DNA of 64,000 nucleotides, taken from positions 67,498,366 through 67,562,365 of the forward strand of contig OX326958.1 of assembly GCA_946800325.1 (NCBI GenBank), read 5' to 3'. This stretch comes from Luzula sylvatica. Lineage: Eukaryota > Streptophyta > Magnoliopsida > Poales > Juncaceae. A program made the position numbers and the translations under genes. Numbering within the stretch: the stretch's first letter is position 1; each line of letters begins with the position of its first letter. This document shows, piece after piece, positions 40,112 to 55,419 of this stretch. The notes beneath the pieces were generated by a model that ran no database searches, was not told where the DNA came from, and worked only from the letters and a program-made list of their open reading frames with translations.

Positions 40112-40770
40112 GCTGATTAACTGACTAACTTACTAACTGATTAACTGACTGACTAACTAACTACTAGATAACTAATTAACTATCTTACTAACTGACTAAC
40201 TATATATCTAACTAACTGACTAATAACTACCTTCTTACATACATATTAACTAACTAACTAACTAACTTTTGGTTGACTAACTAGCTTACTAACTAACTAA
40301 CTAACTAATTATCTAACTAACTAACTACTATATAACTAACTAAATAACTAACTAATTAGCCAACTAACTATCTTCCAACATACCAATTAACAAACTGACT
40401 AACTAACTTCCTACAAACCCACTGACTAACTAACTAAATAAATATTTATAACTAACGAACTACTGACCAGCCAAATAACTAACTAACTAAATAACTAACT
40501 GATTCATAACTAACTACCTAACTAATAACTAATTAAATAACTAACTAACGAACTAACTAACTAACTAACTAATTGACAAACTATGTAACAAACTAACTAA
40601 CTACCTTATTACATACATATTGACTAACTAACTAACTAACTAACTAACTAACAGATTAAATGATTACCTAACTGGCTAACTAACTAACTAACTTAATAAC
40701 TAACTATCGTCCTAAATACGTATTAATTAACAAACTAACTAATTATCTAACTACCTTCCTACCAACCCAG

Positions 40771-40813
<43 letters not shown>

Positions 40814-40994
40814 ATATCTTCCTACAAACCTATTAACTAACTAACTAAGTAACTAACTTCCTACATACCCACTAACTAACTATCTAACTAACTAACTAAC
40901 TAACTTACAAAAATAACTAACTAGTTAACTAACTAACTACTGGCTAACTAACTAACTAACTAAATAACTAACTAGTTAACTAACTAACTACTAG

Positions 40995-41029
<35 letters not shown>

Positions 41030-41632
41030 CGTACCTTCTAACATACATATTAACTAACAAACTCACTAACTATCTATCTATCTAACTAACTAACTAACTC
41101 CTTCGTACATACCCATTAACTAAGTTATTAACTAACCAACTAACTAATTAATTAATTAACTGATTAACTACCTTCTTACATACATATTAACAAACTAACT
41201 AACTAACTAACCACCTTCTTACATACATATTAACTGACTAAGTAACTAACTAATTAACTGACTAACTCATTAATTAACTAACTAACTAACTACTAACTAA
41301 CTAACTAATTAACTAACTACTAGATAACTAACTAATTGACTAACTGACTATCTTCCTACATACCAATTAACTAACTAACTAACTAATTAACTAACTAACT
41401 TCCTACATACCCACTAACTTACTGACTAACTAACTAAATAAATAACTAACTAACTAACTACTAGCTAACTAACTAACTAACCAACTATATAGCTAACTAT
41501 TAGCTAACTAACTAACTAACCAACTATATAACAAACTGATTAACTAACTAACTAAATAACCACTAACTGACTACCAAACTAACTAACTACCTAACTACCT
41601 AACTAATTAACTACCTTCTTACATACATGTTG

Positions 41633-41671
<39 letters not shown>

Positions 41672-42938
41672 GATTAACTGATTAACTAACTACCTTTAAC
41701 TAACGAACTAACTAAATAGCTAACTAACTAATTAACTAACTAACTAACTAACTAACTATCTTCCTACATACCTATTAACTAACTAAGTAACTAACTAATT
41801 AACTAACTACCTTCCTACAAACCCACTAACTAACTAACTAACTATCTTCATGCATACCAATTGACTAACTAACTAACTAACTCACTAACTAACTTTCCAC
41901 ATACCCACTAACTAACTAACTATCTAACTAACTAACTAAATAACTAACTAACTAATTAACTAACTAAATAACTAACTAACTAGCTATGTCCATACATACC
42001 CAGTTACTAACGAACATACATACTAACTAACAAACTAACTAACTGACTAACTAATTGGCTAAATAACTAACTAACTAAGTACCCTCCTACATACCCACTA
42101 ACTAATAACTAACTAACTAACTAATTATGTAACTAACTAACTAACTAACTAATTAACTAAATAAGTAGCTAGCTTCATACATACCCATTAACTAAGTTAA
42201 CAACTAACCAACTAACTAAATAATTAATTAACTATTAAACTAACTACCTACTATTTAACTTACTAACTAACTATCTGACTAACTAATTAACAAACTAACT
42301 AACTAAGTAACTACTAGCTAGCAAACTAACTAACTAATTAACTATCTAACTAATTAACTAAGTAACTTACTAACCAACTACCTTCATACATACCTATTAA
42401 CTAACTAACTAACTAATTGACTAACTACCTTCCTACGGACCCACTAACTAACTAACTAACTAACTAACTAATTATCTTCCTACATACCTATTTACTAACC
42501 AACTAACTAACTAAGTTACTTCCTACATACCCACTAACTAACTAACCAAATAACTAACTAACTAACTAACTAACTAAATAACTAACTAGTTAACTAATTA
42601 ACTACTAGCTAACTAACTAACTAACTAAATAACTAACTAGTTAACTAACTAACTACAAGTGATCTAACTAACTAACTAACTAACTGAATAACTAACTAGT
42701 TGACTAACTAACTAACTAACGAACTAACTAACTGACAACTAACTATCTAACTAACTAACTAACTAACAAATGAACTAACTATCTAACGAACTAAATAACT
42801 AACTAACTTGGTACCTTCTTACAAACATATTAACAAACTAACTAACTAACTACTAGATAACTAACAAACTACCTAATTAAATAACTATCCATCTGACTAA
42901 CTAACTAACTAACTACCTTCTTACATACATATTAACTG

Positions 42939-42982
<44 letters not shown>

Positions 42983-43827
42983 CCTTCTTACATACATATT
43001 AGCTAACTAACTAACTAATTAACTAATTAACTAACTAACTAATTAACAAACTAACAAACTAACTACTAGCTAACTGACTAACTAACTAAATAACTAACTA
43101 ATTAACTAACTAACTTACTAACTAACTTCCTACATACCCACTAACTAACTGACTAACTGACTAAATATATAACTAGAAATTTATTATCTAACTAACTAAC
43201 TAACCAACTATATAACTAATAGATTAACTAACTAACTAACTAACTACTAACTAACTAGCTAACTAACTAACTAGCTAACTAACTAACTAACTATGTAACT
43301 GACTAACTAACGAACTACCTTCTTACATACATATTGACAAACTAACTAACTAACAAACTAAGTAACTAATTAACTGATTAACTAACTACCAATAACTAAC
43401 TAACTAAATTACTACCTAACTAATTAACTAACTATCTTCCTACATACCTATTGACTAACTAACTTACTAATTAACTAACTACCATTCTACAAATCCACTA
43501 ACTAACTAACTAACTAACTAACTATCTTCCTACATACCAATTAACTAACTAACTTACTAACTTCCCACATACCCACTAACTAACTAACTAACTAACTACA
43601 TAAGTAACTAATTAACTAACTAACTACTAGCTAACTAACAAACTAACTACCTAAATAACTAACTAACTAACTAACTACTAGATAACTAACTAACTAACTA
43701 ACGAATTAAATAAGTAACAGATTAACTAACTAACTAAATAATTACTGACTAACTAACTAACTAACTTACTATCTAACTAACTAACTAACTAAATAACTAC
43801 TAACTAACTAACTAACTAACTAACTAT

Positions 43828-43858
<31 letters not shown>

Positions 43859-43877
43859 CCTTCTTACCTTCACATTG

Positions 43878-43910
<33 letters not shown>

Positions 43911-45300
43911 CTAACTAGCTAACTACCTTCTTACCTACATATTGACTAACTAACTAACTAAATACTAGCTAATTAACTAATTAACTAATTAACTAACTAA
44001 GTAACTAACTAGCTACCTTCATACATACCCACTAACTAACTAACTGATGAATATACTTACTAACAAACTAATTAACTAACTAACTCACTAAATAACTAAC
44101 TAACTAAGTACCTTCCTAACTAACTAACAAACTGACAAACTAACTAACTAACTACCTAATTAACTAACTAACTAACTAACTAACCTACTAACTAACTACC
44201 TAATTAACTAACTAACTAACTAAATAACTTACTAACTAACTACTAGATGACTAACTAAATAACTAACTAATTAACTAACTAACTATCTTCCTACATACCA
44301 ATTAACTAACTAAATAACTAACTAACTAACTTCCTACATACCCACTAACTAACTAACTAACTAACTAACTAAATATTTAACTAACTCACTTACTACAAGC
44401 TAACTAGTTAACTAACTAACTAAATAACTAACTAATTAATTAACTAACTACAAACTAACTAACTAACTAACTATCTACCTAACTAACTAAGTTATTAACT
44501 AACTATGTAACTAACTAACTAACTACCTTCTTACATACATATTGACTGACTAACTGACTGACTAACTGACTAACTAACTAACTAATTAAGTGATTATCTA
44601 CCTACCTATAACTAACTAACTAACTAACTAACTACCTAACTGACTACCTTCTTACATACATATTAACTAACTAACTAACTAATTAATTAATTAACTAACT
44701 AACTAATTAACAAACTAACAAACTAACAACTAGCTAACTAACTAACTAACTAACTACTAGATAACTAACTAAATAACAAACTAATTAACTAACTATCTTA
44801 CTAACTAACTTCCCACATACCCACTAACTAACTTACTAACTAACTAAATATATAATTAACTAACTATTAGCTAACTAACTAACTAACCAACTATATAACT
44901 AACTGATTAACTAACTAACTAACTAACTACTAACTAACTACCTAACTAACTAACTAACTGACTAACAAATTAACTAACTATGTAACTAACTAACTAACTA
45001 ACTACCTTCTTACATACATATTGACTAACTAACTAACTAACTAACTAACTGATTAACTAACTACCTATAACTGACTAACTAATTAACTAACTAACTAATT
45101 AACTAACTAACTAACTAACTAACTATCTTCCTACATACCTATTAACTAACTAACTAACTTACTAACTTCCTACGTACCCACTAACTAACTAACTAACTAC
45201 ATAAGTAACTAATTAACTAACTAACTACTAGCTAACTAACTAACTAACTAACTAGCAAAATAACTAACTAACTGACTGACTAACTAACTACTAACCAAGT

Positions 45301-45339
<39 letters not shown>

Positions 45340-46145
45340 GGTAGATATGTAACTAACTAACTAATGAACTAACTATCTACCTGACTAACTAACTAACTAC
45401 CTTCTTACATACATATTGACTAACTAATTAACTAACTAACTAACTAACTAATTGATTAACTCATTAACTAACTAACTAATTAACTAACTAACTAATTAAC
45501 TAAATGACTAACTATCTAGCTACCTTCCTACATACCCACTAACTAACTATATAACTAACTAACTACCTACCTTCCTGCATACCAACTAACTAACTAACTA
45601 ACTAATTAACTAATTAACTCCTAGCTAACAAACTAACTAAATGACTAATTAATTAACTCACTGACTAACTAACTAACTAAATACTAGCTAACTAACTAAC
45701 TAACTAACTAATTAACTAACTAACTTACGAAATAACTACCTTCATACATACATATTAACTAACTAACTATCTACCTAACTACAAAACTAACTAATTAACT
45801 TGCTACCTTCGTACAAACCCATTAACTAACAACCTAACTAACTTATTAATTAATTAAACCAACTAACTAACTAAATAAATAACTAACTATCTAACTAACT
45901 CACTCACTATATTCCTACATACCTATTAATTAACTAACTACCTTTCTACAAACCCACAAACTAACTAACAAACTTACTAACTAAATAACTAACTATATTC
46001 CTGCATACCTATTAACTAACTATCTAACTAACTCACTAATTGACTAACTAACTAACTAACTCCTTAACTACCTACCTACAGGCCAACTAACTAACTAACT
46101 AACTAACTAACTAAATACTAGCTAACTCACTAACTAACTAACTAC

Positions 46146-46197
<52 letters not shown>

Positions 46198-46379
46198 TTG
46201 ACAAACTATGTAACTAACTAACTAACTACCTTATTACATACATATTGACTAACTAAGTAACTAACTAACTGATTAACTGATTACCTAACTGACTAACTAA
46301 CTAACTAACTATCGTCCTAAATACGTATTAATTAACTAACTGACTAACCAATTGACAAACTACCTTCCTACCAACCCAG

Positions 46380-46410
<31 letters not shown>

Positions 46411-46814
46411 ATATCTTCCTACATACTTATTAGCTAACTAACTAACTTCCTACATACCCACTAACTAACTAACTAACTAACTTACAAAATAACTAACTAG
46501 TTAACTAACTAACTACTAGCTAACTAACTAACTAACTAAATAACTAACTAGTTAACTAACTAACTACTAGCTAACTAACTAACTTACTAACTAACTAACT
46601 AACTACGTACCTTCTTACATACATATTAACTAACTAACTAACTAACTATCTATCTATCTAACTAACTAACTAACTCCTTCGTACATACCCATTAACTAAG
46701 TTAATAACTGACCAACTAACTAATTAATTAATTAACTGATTAACTGATTAACTACCTTCTTACATACATATTAACTAACTAACTAACAAACTAACCACCT
46801 TCTTACATACATAT

Positions 46815-46857
<43 letters not shown>

Positions 46858-46968
46858 TTAACTGTCTAACTTGTTAATTAACAAACTAACTAACTACTAA
46901 GTAACTAACGAACTTACTAACTACTAGATAACTAACTAATTGACTAACTAACTATCTTCCTACATACC

Positions 46969-47000
<32 letters not shown>

Positions 47001-47311
47001 TCCTACATACCCACTGACTAACTGACTAACTAACTAAATAAATGACTCACTAACTAACTACTAGCTAACTAACTAACTAACCAAATATATAGCTAACTAT
47101 TAGCTATCTAACTAACTAACCAACTATATAACAAACTGATTAACTAACTGACTAAATAACTAAATAATTAACTAACTAACTACTAGCAAACTAACTAACT
47201 AACTAACTAACTAAATAACTAAGTAGTTAACAAACTAACTACTAGCTAGCTAACTAACTAACTAACTAAATAACTAACTAGTTAACTAACTAACTGACTA
47301 ACTATCTAACT

Positions 47312-47352
<41 letters not shown>

Positions 47353-47867
47353 TTATCTTACTAAATAACTAACTAATTAACTAACTAACTATCTTCCCAC
47401 ATACCAATTAACTAACTAACTAACTAACTAACTACCTACCTTCCTACATGACCATTAAGTAGCCAACTAACTAACTAACTAATTAAATAAATAAATAACT
47501 ATCTAACTAACTACTCTCTAACTAACTAACAAACTAACTAAATAACTTACGGATTAACTAACTAACTAACTAACAAACTACTTGATAACTAACTAACTAA
47601 CTAGCTAACTAACTAACTTACACTTTCACTAACTATCTAACGAAAAAACTAACTAGCTTCTTACATACATATTAACTAACTCACTAACTAACTAACTAAC
47701 TAACTACCTAACTTATTAATTAACTAACTAACAAACTAACTAACTAACTAACTAACCAACTAGATAACTAACTAACGAACTAACTAATTAAGTAACTATT
47801 TATCTAACTAACTAACTAACTAACTACCTTCTTACATACATATTAACTAACTAACTAATTAACTAAT

Positions 47868-47899
<32 letters not shown>

Positions 47900-48331
47900 G
47901 AACTACTAGCTAATAGACCAAATAACTAACTAACAAACTAACTAACTAACGAACTAACTAACTAACTAACTAACTAACTACTAACTACCTAACTAACTAA
48001 CTAACAAACTACTAACTAACTTCCTACATACCCACTAACTAACTAACTAACTAAATAACTAAATAGTGAACTAACAAACTACTAGCTAACTAACCAACCA
48101 ACTAACTAAATAACTAACTAGTTAAGTAACTAACAACTAGCTAGCTAACTAACTGACTAACTAACTAAATAACTAACCAGTGAACTAACTAACTAACTAA
48201 CTAACTAGCCAACTACTAGATAACTAACTAACTAACTAATTAACTAACAATCTAACTAACTTACTAACTGCGTACCTTCTTACGTACATATTAACTAACT
48301 GACTAACTAACTAACTAACTAACTAACTAAT

Positions 48332-48381
<50 letters not shown>

Positions 48382-48791
48382 CTAGATAAATAACCAAATA
48401 ACTGACTAACAAACTAACTACTATATAACTAACTAAATAACTAACTAATTATCTGACTAACTATCTTCCTTCATACCAATTACCTAACTAACTAACTACA
48501 GTCCTTCAAGACCATTAACTAGAAAACTAACTAACTAAATAGATAATAACTAACTAACTAACTACAATCTAACTAATTAAAAAACTAACTAAATAACTAA
48601 CTGATTAACTAACTAACTATCTTCCTACATACCAATTAACTAACTAACTAACTAACTTACTACCTTCCTACATGACCATTAACTAGAAAACTAACTAACT
48701 AAATAAAGCACTAACTGACTAACAACTATCTAACTAATTAAAGAACTAACTAAATAACTAACTGATTAACAAACTAACTAACTAACTAAGT

Positions 48792-48831
<40 letters not shown>

Positions 48832-50386
48832 GTAGATATGTAACTAACTAACTAATTAACTAACTATGTAACTGACTAACTAACTAACTACCTTCTTACA
48901 TACATATTGACTAACTAATTAACTAACTAACTAACTAACTAATTGATTAACTTATTAACTAACTAACTAATTAACTAACTAACTAATTAACTAAATGACT
49001 AACTAACTAGCTACATTCCTACATACCCACTAACTAACTATATAACTAACTAACTACCTACCTTCCTGCATACCCACTAACGAACTAACTAACTAATTAA
49101 CTAATTAACTCCTAGCTAACAAACTAACTAAATGACTAATTAATTAACTAACTAACTCACTAAATACTAGCTAACCAACTAACTAACTAACTAATTAACT
49201 AACTAACTTACGAACTAACTACCTTCATACATACATATTAACTAACTAACTAACTACCTCACTACATAACTAACTAATTAACTTGCTACCTTCGTACAAA
49301 CCCATTAACTAACAAACTAACTAACTTATTAATTAATTAAACCAACTAACTAACTAACTAAATAACTAACTATCTAACTAACTCACTCACTATATTCCTA
49401 CATACCTATTAATTAACTAACTACCTTTCTACAAATCCACAAACTTACTAACTAACTAACTAACTATATTCCTGCATACCTATTAACTAACTATCTAACT
49501 TACTCACTAATTGACTAACTAACTAACTAACTACTTAACTACCTACCTACAGGCCCACTAACTTACTAACTAACTAACGAACTAAATACTAGCTAACTAA
49601 CTAACTACCTAACTATCTAACTAACTAACTAACTAACTAACTATCTAACTAACTACTAGCTAACTAACTAACTAACTAATTAATACACCAATTAACTAAC
49701 TAACTAACTAAACTACTGCATAACTAACTCACTAACTAACTAACTAACTAATTATCTAACTATCTAACAAACTAACTACCTTCTTACATTGATATTAATT
49801 AAGTAACTTACTATGTACCTAACTAACTATCTAACTTTTTATCTAACTAACTCACTAACTAACTAATTAACAAACTAACTAAATAACAAAAAACAAAATA
49901 ACTAACTAACTACTTTCCTACATACCTATTAACTAACTAACTAACTACCATCTTACATATATATTGACTAACTAACTAACTAACGAACTAACTAACTACT
50001 AGATAACTAACTAACTAACTAACTAACTGACTAACTAACTATCTATCTACTAGATAGCTAACTAAATAACTAACTAATTATCTAACTAACTATCTTCCTA
50101 CATACATATTAACTAACTAACTAACTAACTACCTACCTACCTTCCTACATAAGCACTAACTAACTAACTAATTAACTAACTAACTAACAATCTTCCTACA
50201 TACAGATTAACTAACTAACTAGCGAATTAACTAAGTAACTAACTAATTATGAAACTAACTAACTACTGGCTAACTAACTAACTAATTAACTAAATAATTA
50301 GCTACCTTCGTACATAACCATTAACTAAGTTACTAACTAACTAACTAACTAATTAATTAATTAACTAACTAACTACTAGTTAACTT

Positions 50387-50419
<33 letters not shown>

Positions 50420-50825
50420 ATACCAATTGAATAATTAACTAACTAACTACTAGCTAACTATCAAACTAACTAAATAACTAACTAATTAACTAACTTACAA
50501 ACCAACTACCTTCATACATACCTATTAACTAACTAACTACCTAACTAATTAATTAACTAACTACCTTCGTACGAACCCCCTAATTAACTAACTAACTGAC
50601 TAAATATATGACTAACTAACTAACTACTAGCTAACCAACTAACTAACCAACTATATAACTAACTAAATAACTACTAACTACCTTCGTACGTACCCACTAA
50701 CTAACTAACTAACTAACTAATCAACTAACCAACTAACTAATTAACTTACTATCTTCCTACACACATATTAACTAACTAACTAACTAAATAAATAACTAAT
50801 TAACTAACTACCTTCCTACAAACCC

Positions 50826-50858
<33 letters not shown>

Positions 50859-51618
50859 ATATCTTCCTGCATACATATTAACTAACTAACTAACTAACTT
50901 ACTTCCTACATACCCACTAAATAACTAACTAGTTAACTAACGAGTTAACTAACTAACTACTAGCTAACTAACTAACTAAATAACTAACTAGTTAACTAAC
51001 TAACTATTAGCTAGCTAACTAACTAACTGAATAACTAACTAGTTGACTAACTAACTAACTAACTAACTAACTACTAGATAACTAACTAACTAACTAACTA
51101 ACTTACTTGCTAACTAATGAACTAACTAACTAACTAACTAACTCGGTACCTTCTTACACACATATTAACTAACTAACTAACTAACTAACTAACTACTAGA
51201 TAACTAGCTAACTAACTAATTAACTGACTATCCATATAACTGACTAATGAATTAACTAACTGCCTTCTTACATACATATTAACTAACTAACTAACTACCT
51301 TCTTACATACATATTAACTAACAAACTAACAAACTAACTAACTAATTAACAAACTAAAAAACTAACTACAAGCTAACTAACTAAGTAACTAACTAACTAA
51401 CTAAATGACTAACTAATTAATAAACTAACTATATTCCTACATACCAATTAACTAACTAACTAACTAACTTCCTACATACCCAGTAACTAACTGACTAACT
51501 AACTAAATATATAACTAACTAACTAACTACTAGCTAACTAACAAACTAACCAACTACCTTCTTACATACATATTGACTAACTAACTAACTAACTAACTAC
51601 CTTCTTACATACATATTG

Positions 51619-51649
<31 letters not shown>

Positions 51650-51705
51650 TATTAACTGATTAACTAACTCCCTATAACTAACTAACTATATAACTAACTA
51701 ACTAA

Positions 51706-51745
<40 letters not shown>

Positions 51746-52545
51746 AATCTTCCTAGATACCTATTAACTAACTAACAATCTTCTTACATAACCATTAACT
51801 AGCTAACAAATTCACTAAATAAATAAATAACTACTATCTCACTAACTAACTAACTAACTAACTGATTAACTAACTCACTAAAAAAATAACTAACTGATTC
51901 ACTAACTAACTAACAAACAACTAGATAACTAACTAAATAACTAACTAAATAACTAACTATTTAACTAACTATCTGACGAACTAACTAACTACCTTCTTAC
52001 ATACATATGAACTAACTAACTAACTTACTAACTAAATAACTAACTAACTAACTAACTAACTGATTAACTGACTAACTAACTAACTAATTAACTAACTAAC
52101 TAACTCACTAACTACTAGATAACTAATTAACTAACTAACTAACTCACTAACTGCTAGATAACTAATTAACTAACTAACTAACTAACTATCTATCTAACTA
52201 TCTGACTAATAACTACCTTCTTACATACATATTAACTAACTAACTAACTAACTAACTTCTAGTTGACTAACTAGCTTACTAACTAACTAACTAACTAACT
52301 ATCTAACTAACTAACTACTATATAACTAACTAAATAACTAACTAATTAACTAACTAACTATCTTCCAACATACCAATTAACTGACTAACTAACTAACTTC
52401 CTACATACCCACTAACTAACTAACTAAATAAATATATAACTAACTAACGAACTACTAACTAGCTAAATAACTAACTAACTAAATAACTAACTAACTAAAT
52501 AACTAACTGATTAATAACTAACTACCTAACTAATAACTAATTAAA

Positions 52546-52576
<31 letters not shown>

Positions 52577-53424
52577 TTGACAAACTATGTTACTAACTAA
52601 CTAACTACCTTATTACATACATATTGACTAACTAAGTAACTAACTAACTGATTAACTGATTACCTAACTGACTAACTAACTAACTATCGTCCTAAATACG
52701 TATTAATTAACTAACTAACTAACTAATGACTAACTACCTTCCTACCAACCCAGTATCTAACTAACTAACTAACTAACTAACTAAATATCTTCCTACATAC
52801 CTATTAGCTAACTAACTAACTAAGTAACTAACTTCCTACATACCCACTAACTAACTAACTGACTAACTTACAAAAATAACTAACTAGTTAACTAACTAAC
52901 TACTAGCTAACTAACTAACTAACTAAATAACTAACTAGTTAACTAACTAACTACTAGCTGACTAACTAACTTACTAACTAACTAACTAACTACGTACCTT
53001 CTTACATACATATTAACTAACTAACTAACTAACTATCTATCTATCTAACTAACTAACTAACTCCTTCGTACATACCCATTAACTAAGTTAATAACTGACA
53101 AACTAACTAATTAATTAATTAACTGATTAACTGATTAACTACCTTCTTACATACATATTAACTAACTAACTAACTAACTAACCACCTTCTTACATACATA
53201 TTAACTAACTAACTAACTAACAAACGAACTAATTAACTGACTAACTTATTAATTAACTAACTAACTAACTACTAAGTAACTAACTAATTAACTAACTACT
53301 AGATAACTAACTAATTGACTAACTAACTATCTTCCTACGTACCAATTAACTAACTAACTAACTAACTAACTAACTTCCTACATACCCACTAACTAACTGA
53401 CTAACTAACTAAATAAATGACTCG
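35097..53424. repeat. Degenerate (CTAA)n satellite, block 4 (18.3 kb)
   Basis: The longest uninterrupted block. Ordered sets of variant words recur at long range. CGTCCTAAATACG occurs at 40708, 46313 and 52688 (spacings about 5.6 and 6.4 kb). TATCTATCTATCTAAC occurs near 41070, 46647 and 53034 with similar spacings. AAATAACAAAAAACAAAATA occurs at 37711 and 49881 (12.17 kb). These indicate higher-order units and large duplications within the array. No open frame of even 60 codons occurs in the block, since CTAA puts stops in all six frames. Confidence 0.97.
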
Positions 53425-53708
53425 CTGTTAACTTAGTTAATGGGTATGTACGAAGGTAGCTACTTATTTAGTTAATTAGTTAGTTAGTTAGCTAGTAGTT
53501 AGTTAGTTAGTTACATAATTAGTTAGTTAGTTAGTTAGTTGTCTAGTTAGTGGGTATGTAGGAGGGTACTTAGTTAGTTAGTTATTTAGTTAATTAGTTA
53601 GTTAGTTAGTTTGTTTGTTAGTTAGTAAGTTTGTTCGTTAGTTAGTGGGTATGTATGGAGATAGCTAGTTAGTTAGTTATTTAGTTAGTTAATTAGTTCG
53701 TTAGTTAT

Positions 53709-53741
<33 letters not shown>

Positions 53742-53753
53742 GGGTATGTGGAA

Positions 53754-53786
<33 letters not shown>

Positions 53787-53990
53787 ATTGGTATGCAGGA
53801 AGATAGTTTGTTAGTTAGTTAGTTAGTTAGTGGGTTTGTAGGAAGGTACTCAGTTAATTAGTTATTTACTTAGTTAGTTAATAGGTATGTAGGAAGATAG
53901 TTAGTTAGTTAGTTAGTTAGTTAATTTGTTAGTTAGCAATTTAGTTAGTTAGTTAGTTATAAGTAGTTAGTTAATCAGTTAATCAGTTAA

Positions 53991-54027
<37 letters not shown>

Positions 54028-54142
54028 CAACTTGTATGTAAGAAGGTAGTTAATTAGTTAGTTAGTTAGTTTGTTTGGTAGTTAGTTAGTAGTTATTTAG
54101 TTAGTTAGTTAATCAGTTTGTTATATAGTTGGTTAGTTAGTT
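53425..54142 (-). repeat. Inverted (TTAG)n satellite segment at array edge
   Basis: At 53424/53425 the strand sense flips from CTAA to TTAG. The segment matches, in reverse complement, the ordered words of 27254-27924, including a rare CTAGACAACTA word, ACCCTCCTACAT, and ACTATATAACAAACTGATTAA near its right end. The direct-orientation sequence just before the flip (ending AAATAAATGACTC) matches 27200-27234, so the flipped piece is the one that should come next. Confidence 0.93.
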
Positions 54143-54276
54143 CGCCTTCAACCCTCGCCTGCTTCAACACCTCCTAAAAAAAACGTATTTTTTTATTTGT
54201 TTCAAATTGTAGTATTAAATTGTAGTATTAACTCAGTTATTTGTATTTTTATTTCAAATTGTAGTATTATATTGCG

Positions 54277-55121
54277 ATGGATTTGGAAGCCGGAGGTAGT
54301 AGTAATAATCCCCAAATCGAGCCTACAAATACAATTGATTCTTCTCCGGTCGAGTTGACCCCACAATCGAGCACACAAAATCAATCGATACAAGCGGGAG
54401 AAACGGCTCCAAGTCAAGACAAAGATTCTTTGCTTTTGGGCCGCAAGAGAAATCGTAGGTCCAAAGTGTGGGAAGATTTCAATGAAGAAATCATCAATGG
54501 CGTAATCAAAGGTAGATTTCATTTATAAGGTAATTTAATTACTATTTATTAAAAAGTCAGATTTTGGTATCGTTTATTACAGTCAGATTTTTAAAAAGTC
54601 AGATTTTTAAAAAAAAAAAAAAAAAGTCAGATTTAAAAAAAATTATTAAAATCAGATTTATAAAACAGATTTAAAAAACAGATTTAAAAAAAAAACAGAT
54701 TTAAAAAACAGATTTAAAAAAAAAAACAGATTTATAAAAAGTCAGATTTAAAAAATCAGATTTATAAAAAGTCAGATTTATTAAAGTCAGATTTATTAAA
54801 AACAGATTTAAAAAACAGATTTTGGACCTAATCATATTTTGTACATTTCTAATTTGTAGGTTTATTTATGTGCCTTGTCCTCATACCGCGGAAGTTTTAT
54901 GCGGGGAACTTCATAATTGTTTGATGGATTAGAATATAGATACCAAAATTAGCACGATAACTTTGGATAATTGCTCCACGAATGATGCAATGGTAAATTT
55001 GAATATTTATGATATTTAATAATTGTGTTGGTTTATCCATTGTAATTTATTTGAATTTTTTATAGCTCAAGTCGCATGCGGAAACAAGTATTCGTGGAGG
55101 ACCAACTATTTAGAGATGCGA
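54277..55121 (+). pseudogene. hAT transposase remnants
   Basis: An ATG at 54277 opens 83 codons ending RSKVWEDF..., which resembles the start of a BED zinc finger but stops before any of its Cys/His ligands. After an intron-like AT-rich gap, 54857-54997 reads as VPCPHTAEVL... and ISTITLDNCSTND, the latter typical of the hAT catalytic region. An in-frame TAG at 54930-54932 stands where related proteins usually have Trp. A third piece starts at 55066 after TTTTTATAG and ends in a TAG within 16 codons. The dimerisation domain is absent. The gene cannot make a transposase. Confidence 0.75.
54557..54824 (+). repeat. CAGATTT(A)n simple-repeat tract
   Basis: About 16 copies of CAGATTT are separated by A runs, in forms such as AAAACAGATTTA and AAGTCAGATTTA. 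The tract lies in an apparent intron or deletion scar of the hAT remnant. I see no coding potential. Confidence 0.85.
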
Positions 55122-55419
55122 TTTGATATTTGAATATTTATGATATTTAATGATTAATTATTGTAATGTTGGATCTTTATGTATTTTAAATTATTGTTGG
55201 ATTGTTTTAGACAATTATTAATACCTTGATTATTTTAATATTTTCTATTTTGGTTTATATTGAATTTGAGCAATAGCCCCCTGGGCTGCCGGGCATCAAC
55301 GAACAACTCCCTCCATACCTTGACTATTATTGTTGGATCTTTATGTAATATTGGTTCTATTTTAATATTTTCCAAAAAATATTCATTCCAAAAAAAGAAA
55401 AAAAAAGAGAGAAATTTCG

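Noticed and set aside
35097..54142. (TTAG)n/(CTAA)n as telomeric repeat
   Set aside because: Plant telomeres are TTTAGGG and arthropod ones TTAGG. Here the unit is four bases with a single G, highly degenerate, interrupted by complex words and by transposons, and present in both orientations.
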